64,000 nucleotides of DNA from the NCBI GenBank assembly GCA_030704615.1, contig CM060734.1, positions 17,546,001 to 17,610,000 of the forward strand. Reading direction: 5' to 3'. Below are positions 11,544 through 23,110 of the stretch, piece after piece. The position numbers and the translations under genes were made by a program. Position 1 is the first letter of the stretch, and every line of letters starts with the position of its first letter. The notes beneath the pieces were generated by a model, which was not told the DNA's origin, did no database searches, and saw nothing but the letters and a program-made list of their open reading frames with translations. Origin of the DNA: Takakia lepidozioides. Lineage: Eukaryota; Streptophyta; Takakiopsida; Takakiales; Takakiaceae.

Positions 11544-11623
11544 GGTTTTTAGCACTATGTGTTTCACTATTTTCATAGTCATTTCAGGCATGTTTTACTG
11601 CACCGCCCATAGTGCTAAAAACC
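11544..11623. repeat. perfect 16 bp inverted repeat
   Basis: GGTTTTTAGCACTATG (11544-11559) is perfectly complementary to CATAGTGCTAAAAACC (11608-11623) with a 48 base loop. It lies just outside the foldback element. Confidence 0.7.
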
Positions 11624-11639
11624 AAGTCGAAACAGGCAT

Positions 11640-12060
11640 GCAATGAAACCCATTTCAATGTGGTGGAGTCCACTATTTTTTTTTTCGGGTAGGAGGTCGG
11701 GCAATAAAACATTTCACTATAACAATACACCAAGTAGTTTCACTATGCAGTTTTACTATGACGTGTACTAACGTGCCTACACTATACCATTACACGTGTA
11801 GTTGACAAAATTACTACATAGTGGATAATGGTGTTGTAACTTTCACTCTATAGTGAAACATAGACACATAGTAGTTCATTTTACTATTGTGGAGTTGTGA
11901 TTTCAGATCATTGTTTCAATCTTACAATGATGTGTACTAAACCGTGCCACTACATCAATACATGCGGACATATTTGTAGTTGAAAAAATTACTATATAGT
12001 GGATGATTGGGTAATCACTTTCACCTTCTAGTGAAACCCATATATCAAATAGTTAATTTT
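11640..12060. repeat. AT-rich imperfect tandem duplication (~180 bp)
   Basis: GTGTACTAA...GTGCC-ACTA, then TAGTTGA-AAAATTACTA-ATAGTGGAT, then AACTTTCAC-TAGTGAAAC occurs first at about 11762-11860 and again at about 11932-12032. No coding potential is seen. Confidence 0.55.
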
Positions 12061-12299
12061 ACTACTATATTGTTAGGATTTGGGTTATTCCTTCCACTCT
12101 AAGGGAAATATTTTAACTGTGTATAAATTTAAATTTAAATACTGAATATCAATATATGAAGCGAGACGTTTGTTTGTTTGTTTTGTAGCGTCGTTGAGAT
12201 CTCCCAAACCGCGAGGCCCCAACCCCGGTGCTTGGTACCGTTGGAAAGCCCTCGATGAGGAGGGGTGCACCGGCTTGGTCTCATGATTTTTGGACCAAC

Positions 12300-12540
12300 G
12301 GTGTGGGAGATATTGAGTTTCAAGTACTTCTGGTCGCTGGAAATTCGCGAAAAATAGCAAAGTGGGCTTTCCTAGAGCAATGATTGGCCCTTCATGTGGG
12401 AGATTTGGAATTTCAAATAGTTTTGGTCGCTGGAAATTCCCGAAAAAGTGGGCTTTCCTAGAGCAATGATTGGCCCTTCATGTGGGAGATTTGGAATTTC
12501 AAGTACTTTTGGTCGCTGGAAATTCCCGAAAAATTGCAAA
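12300..12540. repeat. 86-93 bp tandem repeat, about 2.7 copies
   Basis: A partial copy ends near 12360. Full copies run 12361-12446 and 12447-12539, each beginning AGTGGGCTTTCCTAGAGCAA and ending GGTCGCTGGAAATTCCCGAA. The last two copies are almost identical. Confidence 0.8.
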
Positions 12541-12625
12541 GTGGGAATTCTTGGAGCCTTGATAGGAGAGATATCAAGGGAAAGGTCTCCGGTTTAAATC
12601 TGGTCATATGCTATGTAGGAAAAAA

Positions 12626-12935
12626 ATGCATTTGGACTTAGATGACATTGGACACTTGGGCCAATGGCACATGCTACTCTAGAGACAGGAGATATCAATA
12701 ATGATTGCATATACATAAGAGATTGCACACTGGGCTTAGATGGGCCTCGACATAGGAGACTCACTTGGATACATAAGGGATTGCACTTAGTTGACACTTG
12801 GGACACTTGGGCCAACGGCAGAGCCCACCCTAGAGGTCGCACTTGGGCCTCAACATAGGAGACCCACTTGCATATATAGGAGATTGCACTTGGGCTTAGA
12901 TGACATTTGACACTTGGGCCAACGGCACAGACTAC
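12626..12935. repeat. irregular tandem repeats
   Basis: Three copies of a motif set (GACACTTGGGCCAA(T/C)GGCA, then ATAGGAGA-(C/T)-CACTTG, then ATTGCACTTGGGCTTAGATG) occur with deletions between them. They are non-coding. Confidence 0.65.
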
Positions 12936-13293
12936 CCTAAAAATTAATTCAAAAAAAAAAGTGCATAATCAAAATAAATTATTTTTGACAAGAGTGCTTA
13001 ATTTTCAAAAATTTCTCTGAAAGTGCATATGGTATACAAACTTGAATTTAAATTAGAAAAAAAATCTGAAATAGAAAAAAAATCTAAAAATGACATCCAT
13101 TTTGAACGATAATAATTTAAAACGTCATCCATGGACTCAGTTTTCAATTTTCATCCATGGCAGCAGCTAAGTTTTCATTTTAAACGTCATCTAATTATTA
13201 GGCAGGCAAGTGCCTAACCGGCTATCCCACTACGGTAGCTCCAACTATATTCGCAATTGGATTTGAGAAAAGTCGGTTGGAGAAGGCGTAGGG
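12936..13293. other. AT-rich non-coding stretch
   Basis: Runs of A interrupt low-complexity AT-rich sequence. Nothing is recognised beyond that. Confidence 0.5.
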
Positions 13294-13479
13294 GGTAGGT
13301 ATGGAATGCCGAAAGGGCCATACTTTCTAGCAACCCATGACCATTGGAAATATGCCCATGACCACTGGGAAGCTGCTGGTTGCCGGGGTAGGTATGGAAT
13401 GCCGAAAGGGCCATACTTTCTAGCAACCCATGACCATTGGAAATATGCCCATGACCACTGGGAAGCTGCTGGTTGCCAC
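13294..13479. repeat. 93 bp tandem duplication
   Basis: 13294-13386 and 13387-13479 are identical or nearly so, both beginning GGTAGGTATGGAATGCCGAA and ending GGGAAGCTGCTGGTTGCC. The duplication affects one end of the inverted-repeat element only. Confidence 0.9.
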
Positions 13480-14502
13480 TGGTTACCTGTGGGAGGACCG
13501 CGGTCTTGCGTGACCATACTTTATACCAAGTATTTATATGAATATCGAGTAATTTATACGGGAATTCCATACGTTCCAAGTGCCGGATATCAAGTTGAAG
13601 AGAGCATGGCTATGGGAATTCAACAACCTCGACAACAAGGAGGCGTGTTGAGAGAGAAAGAAAACATGAAAGAGTGCACCTCCACTATTAAAAGCTTGTG
13701 CGACGAAGACTGTGATTATATGCGAGATTTATGTGTCAACGCCAGGAGAAAGAGATAGATCTATTTGCATGTTACGAGTCGAGGTTATTGAAAGAGAATC
13801 AAACTTTTTTCATTAGGAATTGTCTCTTTGTTAGCGTTTGAAGATTTGACAAGAGAGAGGGGGAGTCAGATTGCAGGTTTTCATTCCCTAAGCAAGCTTT
13901 GTGAAGGTAAGAGAAAAGCAGGGAAACAAACACGGACTAGGCGAGGTGGGACAGGGCATGTGTGATTTCAATGCATTGTTGGGACCTCAACGTAAATTTG
14001 AGTAGTGTTAAGGGGAGCATCACAAAGGACGTTAGGAATCATGGTAACCCGGGAGACTTGCGGGCCGCAAGGGGCCGTCTTTCCCAGTCACATTGTTCCC
14101 GAGGCTTTACAAGCTCTCGTCTTCTCCAATGCTCACCTCTTCCCGACAATTTTACTTGCAAACCAAAGCATCTAAGGGTAATTAGAGACGAAGAGTGTTC
14201 AAATTGGCCTGGAAGGTTTTCTTACAAGTGAAATCACCTCGTACTACAGGTTTCTCAGTATCTGACTTTGATAATCTTATATGTGAGAAGAAGAAGCCTC
14301 GAGCGGTTGAGGCTTTCTACGGCGAAGATTCTTCATCATATGACAGAAATTTGTACCGGGAGGCCGATGAGAAGTTAGAAGACTACTGGACAGCTCGAAT
14401 CTTAGCACAGTTAGTTCTAATTTGGCGATCACTACAATACTCCTCCGTCAGGTTTGATTACTGGCTGGCTTCTATTCAATTCAGAAGCAGGTTACGGACT
14501 AG

Positions 14503-14592
14503 GTAACCGGCTCGAGGCCGGGGGTTACCGCATGTAGCTGAGGCGCGGTAGCGCCGAAGGTGGATGCGGACCCGTGGCCTCGAGCCGGTTAC
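14503..14592. repeat. perfect 17 bp inverted repeat
   Basis: GTAACCGGCTCGAGGCC (14503-14519) is the exact reverse complement of GGCCTCGAGCCGGTTAC (14576-14592), with a 56 bp loop that is itself GC-rich. It lies near the middle of the inverted-repeat element. Confidence 0.85.
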
Positions 14593-15210
14593 TGGACATA
14601 ACAGGGTTTTTGAAACATCGAGAGTGACAGTCATCCATGTGCAGTCATCCATGTGCAGCCAAGTTATCGATACTTTACATCCATGCGCAGCCAGGTTATC
14701 GATTCCACCATCCAATGGGATGGTGGTTTGCTACCTTGTAGGTAGGTAATCAGTACCAATTCTTTTGAGGGTCGCAGGTTATCGCAGCAAATCCGCAGGT
14801 TGCCGCCTGTAACCAGCGTCCATTGAGCCACTAGTTAGTAGACACGTACTCGAGATGCTTCGAAAAACCGGTTACGGTACTTCAAGAGTTCTTCGAATCC
14901 TGTAGGCAAGAGCTCGACCTGGGCATACCCCTCCATTGTATCCCTCACGTTCCCCCCCCCCTCGACCGAACCCTGCCCGCGCGATGAACCGGGCATTCTA
15001 CATAAAAACTTGGAACGTATGGACTTCCCGTATAAATTACTCAATATTCGTATAAATACTTGGTATAAAGTACGGTCATGGAAGACGCGGTCCTCCAACG
15101 GGTAACCAGTGGTAGCCCGCATCTTTCCAGTGGCAACCGGCATCTATCCAGTGGTCATGGGTGCATATCTGAAAGAGAAAGCATGGCCCTTTTGGCATTC
15201 CATAGGTAGG

Positions 15211-15684
15211 GAGGAGGGGAAAGCATGCAGTGCCGTCGAGAGGGAGCAGGCAGTGTCGCTGCTCCGCAGCAGGGCACGGAGCAGGCAAGGTGGCAGTGAT
15301 GAGCTTTTATGGCATGATGCAGACATGATGCCATAATGCTACCTGCTCTCTCCTTTACAGCTCTACCTCCCTCTTTGTCCAGAGCGTCGTGAAGGACAGA
15401 CAGAGTGATAGAGAGAGAAGAGGCTAGAGTCTGGGCTGTGGGCACTCATAAATTTGTACACGCTTGGAAGTATGAGCTGTCAATGCCTCGGGGACGCTCT
15501 TTGGGGGAAGAGAGGAGGGGAGAGAGAGAGAGAGAGCGGTCAGGGTGAATATGCTTCAGGTAGGGAGAGAGAGGTGTGAGGAGTGGTAAACAGGAAGCGT
15601 GAGGCTCTGTTTGAGGACCAAAGCCACATACTGAAGGTGCAGACAGGTGAGACGGACGCAGAGAGGCAGAGTGATTGAGAGAAG
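15211..15684 (+). promoter_or_regulatory. upstream region of the membrane-protein gene, with GA tract
   Basis: The 470 bases before the ATG at 15685 are purine-rich. A GAGAGAGAGAGAGAGAGAG tract lies at about 15517-15536 and several GAGAG runs follow it. Such GA tracts are common in plant core promoters and 5' UTRs. I see no clear TATA box, so the transcription start cannot be placed. Confidence 0.35.
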
Positions 15685-17388
15685 ATGGGCAGAACGGGCG
15701 GGTCCGGGGATGTGCTGAGGATCGTTTCAGTTGTTTGGGACCACCCCCTGCTCACAGGCATCGTTATCCTGATGTTTACACCCCCCTTTTTCCCTCTCGT
15801 AGTGTACTTTTCTCCTCTCCTGATGTCTACTGCGCTTTGTGTGGCCGCCCTTTTGAAGGTTGGATCTCAGATGGATAAGATTAAAGCAGAAAGAGAAGGG
15901 CATTTGGATCTGGAGGTGGAGAGGGCAGAATGGGCTCAGAGAGCAGAGAGGGAACGCCAATCTGATCGCGTGGTTGTAGATGTGTGGACTGGCAGAGTAG
16001 AACGGGAGGAGTATTCCAGTCCGGGAGTGGAATCCACGGAGTGGCCAGAGAGGGAAGCGGAGCGAGACTGGGTCTCCTCATCAAGGGAGGAGGAATTCAA
16101 CGTGCAGGGTGGAACTGTCACGGAGGACCAATGGACACAATGGGTCAGAGAGTATGAAGCGCGACCTGGCTGGAGCTCTGATGGCATTGTCAGGGAGCCT
16201 GTGAAGGATGACGTGCTGAAACCAACCTGCAATGACAAACTTGCTGGCGTCAGTCCTCCAAAGAAAGATTTACTGCAGAGTGAGACTTCTGCGGAGGATA
16301 TCTCCCCGGTCAGAAAGGGAAAAGGTGAGGCCCTTGCACCTAAGGCACATGTATCTGATGTGCAAGCCCTGGAGTCACTTGAACGTATTCTCTCAAAGGG
16401 GATGCGAGGAGTTCCGACTGCTATCACCAACGTGCCTTATGCTGTTAAAGGAAACATCTCGCCACTTAACACCGAGGTCCCTGCAGAGATTTTACATCGT
16501 TTGAAGACTGCTGGATTAGGCTGCCTAGAGGCAGGGACGTCCATCCGTGGTGTGCCTTCATGTGCTGGAGTCAAAGAAGGTTTGGATGGCAAAGGAGACG
16601 TATCTTCAGGCACTATAGTAGGGAAGGATGTGAGAGATGCTGAGGTCCCTCCAGTTATTTTGTATAATGTCAAAACCGCTGGACTAGGTGCTTCTAAAAG
16701 CGTCAAGGAGAGTAATCCCGCTTGCATTGCTGGAGGTCGTGGTGAAGCCACAATTAGTGGGATCCGAGAAGTAAAGCACACAACGGGCCATGCTGCAGAC
16801 CTTTTGGAAGAGAAACGAGTGGTGGATGCCCAGTTTCAACCAGCGCACAATTTACCTCAAACGCAAATGAACAGAGGCGCCAGCAGAATCAATCTCGAGA
16901 CTTGGAACTTTCAAAGACTACCTGAAGTCAGCAATGCTTTCCTGCACGCAATACCAGATACTGGTCTGGACACTAGTGTGACGAAGGGCTACGCGTATGA
17001 AGCGTCCGTGTCTGAGGGAAGTCCTCAAGGGAACTTGGACTGCAGCCCTCAAGAGCCTCTCCCCAGATCATTGGAGGTAAATACGAGTAGACCACGGGAG
17101 GCCCAACATTCAAACCAGGAGCAAGAGAACAATGCGTGGGGAAGAAGCTACAGTGCCAGGCAATCGCCCAGGCATTCAAGGAGGCAACTAGAACCAAGGA
17201 GAGTGTCATTGCCCAACAAAGAATTTTTGCCTTTGCAGAAAAGCTTGTCACTGAAGGCACACAATATCTCAATTTCCGATGAAGGGCCTTCTTTGTCCAT
17301 CATTGCAGAATCTCCACGAAAGAGGATTTCAACCCTGAAACCTTTAGTGTGGAGGTCCAGGTCTTTGGAGTCAAGAGATGACCAGTGA
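15685..17388 (+). CDS. single-exon membrane-anchored protein of unknown function
   Basis: This 567-residue uninterrupted frame starts at ATG 15685 and ends TGA 17386-17388. Residues about 20-60 form two hydrophobic segments separated by FFPLVVYFSP; PLLMSTALCVAALL is the second. This fits a membrane hairpin near the N terminus. The rest is hydrophilic, highly charged and probably disordered, with Arg/Ser-rich sequence near the C terminus. Two copies of the pattern EVPxxILxxxKTAGLG lie about 60 residues apart in the middle. The N-terminal layout (PLL then STAL then a short KVG turn) recalls several uncharacterised plant proteins with a double membrane segment and a long disordered tail, but I do not recognise a named family. 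The frame's length, purine-rich leader and lack of stops make a real gene likely. Confidence 0.7.
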   Translation: MGRTGGSGDVLRIVSVVWDHPLLTGIVILMFTPPFFPLVVYFSPLLMSTALCVAALLKVGSQMDKIKAEREGHLDLEVERAEWAQRAERERQSDRVVVDVWTGRVEREEYSSPGVESTEWPEREAERDWVSSSREEEFNVQGGTVTEDQWTQWVREYEARPGWSSDGIVREPVKDDVLKPTCNDKLAGVSPPKKDLLQSETSAEDISPVRKGKGEALAPKAHVSDVQALESLERILSKGMRGVPTAITNVPYAVKGNISPLNTEVPAEILHRLKTAGLGCLEAGTSIRGVPSCAGVKEGLDGKGDVSSGTIVGKDVRDAEVPPVILYNVKTAGLGASKSVKESNPACIAGGRGEATISGIREVKHTTGHAADLLEEKRVVDAQFQPAHNLPQTQMNRGASRINLETWNFQRLPEVSNAFLHAIPDTGLDTSVTKGYAYEASVSEGSPQGNLDCSPQEPLPRSLEVNTSRPREAQHSNQEQENNAWGRSYSARQSPRHSRRQLEPRRVSLPNKEFLPLQKSLSLKAHNISISDEGPSLSIIAESPRKRISTLKPLVWRSRSLESRDDQ

Positions 17389-18887
17389 GTGTGATGTGCT
17401 TAGTAAAGTCTGATAAGAGCAGCACCAGGGTTTCTTGAAGCATTACATCCTCCAAAGTATCTTGGGTAATCATCATTTTCTGTACAAAGTCTAAGTAACA
17501 TAAACACACACATCAATTCTAGAGGCAAACTCCTAACTCATGAGTACGGTCTAGATAGGGAAGGCTTCACAACAAAGCTATCTAGGATATGTGAAGTGCT
17601 ACAGCAGTTCAAGCTTCTAGACGTATATCCATGGTGGAACCAGGCTATTGGCACATCCCATTTGAGATACAGGATGAGGAAATATGACTCTTTCTTTTTA
17701 AAATTGGCACTGTAAATATTGATGCATGAATGCAAAAAGATTCAGAAGAAGAGAATGAATGAGTATGCTGATGTCCAACTTTTTGAAAGATGATCATTAA
17801 GGCAGGTCATAGTTTACAAGTTGGGAGTGACAGTCTTAGCAGAGAGAGAAGCTGGGCACTGAGTATCTCTGAATCGTGAAACTGAAGAAACAACTATCCA
17901 GGTATTCCTTGCTGTGGAATTTGATCTATTTTCTCCCCAAGAGGGAGGAGTGTTGGACATTTTGTGTGGTACTTTCTGTAAGCAAAAGTGTCCAATGCAA
18001 TTGTGCAAGACCTTCATGTCTGGAGGAAAGCCACACCTGTATTTATTCTGTTGCAAAGGTGCATGTTCTTGTTCCTTCTCAATGATGATAGCAGAAATCT
18101 GTGCGAATTACTGCAAAGCTTTCAAAGATGTTTTGCAAATACTATGCAAAGTGAGAGTGACAGGCTCTGATGGCACCAAAAACAGATACTCCCCAAGGGT
18201 GCAGTAGTGACCTAGCAAATAGGAGGGAGCCATAACTGTAAGGCCTTTGGGTATGACAGGCTGACTACCATTGTGAAAGTCACCATTCCAAGAGCCATTA
18301 AATGTCCAAGAGCCAATAAATGTCCAGATGTGTTTATGGCATCATTCGCCTTGCTGGACTGGTTAATGGTTGGGTTCCAAATTATTTGCTACTTTTTATT
18401 ATCTGCAATGGGATGACAGGGTCCCAATTGCTTTATGGGACCGAAGTGCATGAACATGACTATATTCAAACAGTTGCATGAGCTTGTCAGATTGTCATGA
18501 TCATCCCTGCAACATGCAAAGACACAAATAACAGTGCTTACTGAGGATGAAAGTTTCAATGTTGTTCCTTCACCTTGAGAGAAGATGCACATTTGCAAGG
18601 ACGCTCCAAAAGAAGTGGCACATTGTCCGGGAATTTTTCTACACAATCTTTCAGATGCCCAATTGTCCTCAAAACTGCTGATCCAATCTGCTCAGATTAA
18701 CTTGGCTTACAATGTCTCTACGCAAAGATAGTCCATGTAGCCATTCAGGACCAGACCAAAAATGTCGTACCCCAATATGTGCTTGCTTATGCAAGGATGA
18801 ATCTTCTGCACCAAAACTCCTGAATTACATGTGTCCCATAATTTGCTGAGAATGTACAGAGTGGTTTAAGTTGGAAACGTTACACAG
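17389..18887. other. intergenic region between converging genes
   Basis: This stretch separates the stop of the plus-strand membrane-protein gene from the stop of the minus-strand LEA gene. It must hold both 3' UTRs. Open frames here are under 100 codons and show no conserved motif. Nothing else is recognised. Confidence 0.5.
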
Positions 18888-21800
18888 TTAGACAACAAGG
18901 CGTCGAGCCAAGTGCCAGAGATGCCAGGTCAAGCCTCCTAAAGTGCTCAAATTCAGGGCCGATGAGTAGGTATGCAGCATCGTGAATCTCTGGTGTACAG
19001 CTGCCAGCTTCTTTTTGGTCTCATTGTCCACACTCTCAGGTGCTTCAGGGACTTCAACTGTCTCTAGCCCTCTCCCTTCTTCCTTCTCCAATTTTAACCT
19101 TTTGAACATGACCTGCCCAAAGCAACATTTCAGATCTGGGTTAAACTTAACCCTTTCAGAATAGTATCCTTGACCCCAGGAGAGGTGTACACATATGTAA
19201 ACAAGCAGGAGAGCTAATAACAAATGCCAAGGACACATTCTGGTTTTGAGAAAAAGAAAATTGCTAGTGCAAAGACAGTACAAAGAAGTAAAGCAAAGTA
19301 AGAACTAGGCATAAGAAATGCTTATTGATCCTGCTGGATTACTTGATTAGTAGTACTTCACCTTTGTGACACGGGGTTCCAGAAAGTATGTATTGACAAG
19401 GGTGGCAACAATTGTCCAGATCAAGTTCTGCAACTGCCACCGTTCTGATCTGTCTGCTGAGAGCCATGGATGCATGACAGAGTAGAGAAGAAAGAGTAAC
19501 ACCTCCCCTAATGCCATCAGTCTCAGATACACAGGGAACATGCGACTCTGTATATAGGCGAACTGTTGCCTAGGAGTGTTCTTGGAGAGGATGAGTCCTG
19601 ACACAAACGTCACCCAAACTGCCGAGCCATAGCTAGTGGAGAAAGTGAAGAGATGCAGCAGTCTGGTGAGGGAGAGAGGAAGGCCCACTGGCCTTCTGAA
19701 CAGAACTTGCCTCCAACTGCGTGGGCGTTTTCCTGCCATTGAACCCATTCCACAGTCACAGTGTGAGACAATTAATGTCACTTGCCTCAGCTGGATATGC
19801 TTATTCAACATGCAGGAATCCATGCTACCAACAACCCCAATTCAAACAAGCAGCCAGCACACTCAACAAGAATCACTCTCACCAGCAAAGTTTTTGAACG
19901 GGTAAACTACTTCAACATATCATTGATTGCTACACAACGGAAGCACCTCTTTTAGTACCTGTGACATCCTTCCCAGCTTGTTCTACATATGCTCCAGACT
20001 TCCCCCTTCCAGATTCATACTCTTTTCCAGCTGGTCTCAGCCTCTCCTCCACAATCTCTTTACTCTGTTCACCAAGATTGGATATACATGGAACGATCTT
20101 GTCCTTAAAATCACGCAGAGTATCATTGGCAGAACCTGCTGTATCTTTCACTCCCTCAAAGGCCTGGACCGCTGCAGCTCTAGCTGAATCTGCAGCTATC
20201 CCTAACCTCGCCCCGACACTCTGAGCAGCCTCCTTTATAGCCTCCACTGCCCAGTGGATATAACCTTCCTGTGTCTGCCCTTGCCAGACATACTTCACAT
20301 TGCCAAGCACAAGGTCATAGGGAGATAGTGAACTTCGGTCCACTCTTTCTGGCTGAGCTGCACGTCTCCATCCCAGCGACTCTGCTGTCTTCACAAGTTT
20401 GAATTTTGCTGCCTTGAATTCTTCAGCTATTTTGAGTGCTCCCTGAGAGCCAGATTGAGTGCTATCAGAATACTCATTTGATTTCTGTGCTGTGTCTTCA
20501 CTGGTAACACCTTTCTGTCTACCACTAGCTGAATAATCGTGCACAAATGCTGCTCCCTGCCCCACATTGGGCAAGTGAGGCCCAGCCTCCTGCGCCCTCA
20601 ATTTAAGGACGGCTTCAGTTTTATGTGCTACTTCTTTCACTTTCTCCACAAAACCACGGCCATTTTCTTTTGCAGTTTCTTCGATTTTACCTGCTGCAGT
20701 TTCCACAGTTTCTGACAACTTGGCGACAGCATCTTTTGCTGCAATTTTGGTACTGTCAACTGCTTGGAGGGCAGAATCCTTGGCATTGCCCTGCTTCCTA
20801 AGCAGAATATCTTCTGTGGAGCCAACTATTTTGAATACCTTGTTTTTTGCAGGCTCCAAAATCTTGGTTGCAGAATCATGTGCTTTCTCAACCCCCTGCT
20901 TGGTCTTCTGGCCGCCACAGGTAAAATACAGATGTGAATTTCGATTCTCAAACTCACACAATAACATTGGACTGCCGCTAGTTACAAGATCCACATACAC
21001 TGCCACCAGAAGGATTTCAGGAAATATCTCCCAGCGAATTAGTCAGGGCACCCTCAACAACAGCCCCACATTAGCTTGTAAGTTACTCCTGACTGTGTGT
21101 AGGATACCGTACTGTTCTCAATTACAATTCACTTGGTACCGTGCACCATTATCCCCTGTTGACTCTCAGCATAGGGGGATCATCGTCATTTCTAAACTTG
21201 CTGACTACCACTATAATAATTTAATAAGTACTGTCTACTATCAGCTGCAAAGCTTTAGGTGAAAGATGTCTAAACGAAATCTACCATTGATCTTACAAAA
21301 GTAGCTTATTGAAACAGATTCCTTACACTGAACATAGAATCTTTAGCCGAGCCTGCTGCATGCGAGACTGCATCACCTGCGGAAGCAACAGAGTCATATA
21401 CTTTGGTCGTCGCTCCAGCAAGTGTATCTTCGGTGGTGTCTGCGCTGCCTGCACTATGATAAGTTTCAGACGCACCTTCCTGAAGCCACTCGCCGACTCT
21501 TCCTGTAGCATGCTTTACTGCCTCTGTGGCTTGCGAGACATATTCCCCTGTATCATGAAAGTAACTAGCATCACATGAAAAGGAGAACTAGCCGAAGTCA
21601 TTAGAAGCTGGGATCATAGAGGCCAACTTAGCTTACGGTTGGCCAAGCTCACTACGATCGTGCGGGCTGACTTCTCATAGTCAATAGCAACAGACCAACC
21701 ACACGCATGCCTGCTTCAATCATGGTATTTTCTAGCTAGCTTTAAGTTCAAGTTCTAAGCCAAAGTCGACAGGGGTCGGACGTTTAGAAGCAAGAACTAC

Positions 21801-22379
21801 ATGCATCCGTAAAGCTGAACATGCTACAGAGCACTGAATGTCAACCTTGTGCCTGTAGCAATGAATTTCAGTGACAAAATGGAGGAAAGAAGACAGAACC
21901 ATTTTGTCAGGGAAAGAAAAATCGAGACTGATGGTAACACCTGTTTCATCGCAGGAAGCTCCGGATTGGGACATGAGCGATTCAGTGGTGGGAAAGCCCA
22001 GCCTCTCCCTCGCAGCATCCGTAAAATGTCTGGTGGCCTCTTCAAATGCATCGCTCGCGGCCGCCGCCTTCTCACGGGCAACGACCAAGTCGTCTTCAGC
22101 CACCATTTCTTCAGTCTTTCCGTTCATGGCGCCTACAGCATCAGAGGAGGCCTGAAAACTGGACCCAGCCATATGCTTGATGCCTTCTCCCGTCTGGCGA
22201 GCATAATCCGCAGCAGTGTGCAGCGTCTCACGAGTGGCATCCTTCACAGCCTTTAGAGGCGGGCTCTCACCATACTCCGTCTCCTCACGCACCAGCAGTG
22301 GCTCAGGAGACAGCACCACTACTGTACCCAGAGACGAGAGTAATATACTTATCGCCACTATGTTCATCATCCTCACCAC
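18888..22379 (-). CDS. LEA protein fused to TMEM205-type membrane domain
   Basis: A five-exon model keeps frame throughout: 22379-21941, 21547-21327, 20907-19959, 19732-19362 and 19112-18888, total 2205 nt, 734 residues. All introns are GT-AG. The N terminus has a signal-peptide-like hydrophobic segment (NIVAISILLSSLGTVVVLS). Residues about 40-530 are Ala/Lys/Glu-rich amphipathic repeats with LEA_4-like 11-mers (TEAVKHATGRV, KDAVAKLSETV). Then comes a TMEM205/DUF4149-type domain: TRLLHLFTFSTSYGSAVWVTF, RQQFAYIQSRMFPVYLRLMA, and two or three membrane spans. The last exon continues with TKVMFKRLKLEKEEGRG and ends in a hydrophobic LTWHLWHLARR. This order is known in plant seed or desiccation-associated proteins, Arabidopsis At1g72100 being one that I recall. 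The protein probably acts in the ER or secretory membrane under water stress; that role is inferred. It appears intact. Confidence 0.85.
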
Positions 22380-23110
22380 CTCCTTTCCTTCGTGTTGATC
22401 TCTCTCGAAAATCTTCAGGAAAATCTCCAGCTAAGGTAAAGATGGGAGACGGACAGGACAGAAAGAAAATGCAAAGCAGGAAACAAACTCATAGAAATTA
22501 GCAAACTAGATGCTAAACTAGATCTTCCGCCTAGCATGCTACCTTCAAACATAAGCATATTCTAATTCTTGTAGCTATCATCGTAGACACAGGAATCAGA
22601 ATAGAGAGACAAACAGCCAGAGAGACTTAGGGCGGGAGATCCGCAAAACTCGAGGAAGGCCACACGTGTGAGACATCGTTATCAAGCAGGTATGACAAAT
22701 GAACGCTTGGCATCCTCTGAACACGCCAAGTGAACACCTAGCCACCTGGAGTCACAGCGCCTGCCATGTGGCTGCTCGTGGGCTAATTTGAATGGATGAA
22801 GGGAATCCATGCAAAATAGTGGATGATGTTAAGTGTAGTTGTGGATGAATGAACGTTCGCCTTGAGGCAGACATGATCCTTCCCCAGACTGATCAAAATC
22901 AGGATCAGCAGCAGCAGCAGCAGGGGGACGTTGCACCTTCGCGCTGAATCGGGTCTTGTATGTAAATTGTTATAGCTCGTCCCAGACTAAGTTTCCATGG
23001 GAAATGCTAGCAGCCAATGTTTTTTCATTTCGTGTGGGCCAGCTGGTTTCTGCCCATCCCCCGGCATTCTCTACAACTCTCTGCAATTAGAAAAACTTTT
23101 GAGAAAGAAT
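22380..23110. other. upstream region of the LEA gene
   Basis: This should contain the promoter of the minus-strand LEA gene. GCCACACGTGTGAGACAT near 22660 contains CACGTG, the core of an ABA-responsive element, in a position suitable for this gene. CACGTGT is the form usual in LEA promoters. A short CAG run lies at 22906-22922. No coding sequence is seen. Confidence 0.45.

Larger units (their letters stand above)
13294..15210. mobile_element. ~1.9 kb element with ~200 bp inverted ends
   Basis: Left arm 13387-13580 (from GGTAGGTATGGAATGCC to CCATACGTTCCAAG) is the reverse complement of right arm 15009-15210, with about 85-90 percent identity by eye. The similarity stops sharply at both outer ends. 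The interior has only short open frames with no recognisable protein, so this looks like a non-autonomous TIR element. The left arm is preceded by an extra tandem copy of its outer 93 bp (13294-13386) that the right arm lacks. Target-site duplications are not obvious. Confidence 0.6.

Noticed and set aside
13200-13250. tRNA-like sequence (GGATAGCCGGTTAGGCA on the minus strand)
   Set aside because: No cloverleaf can be formed and no B box is present.
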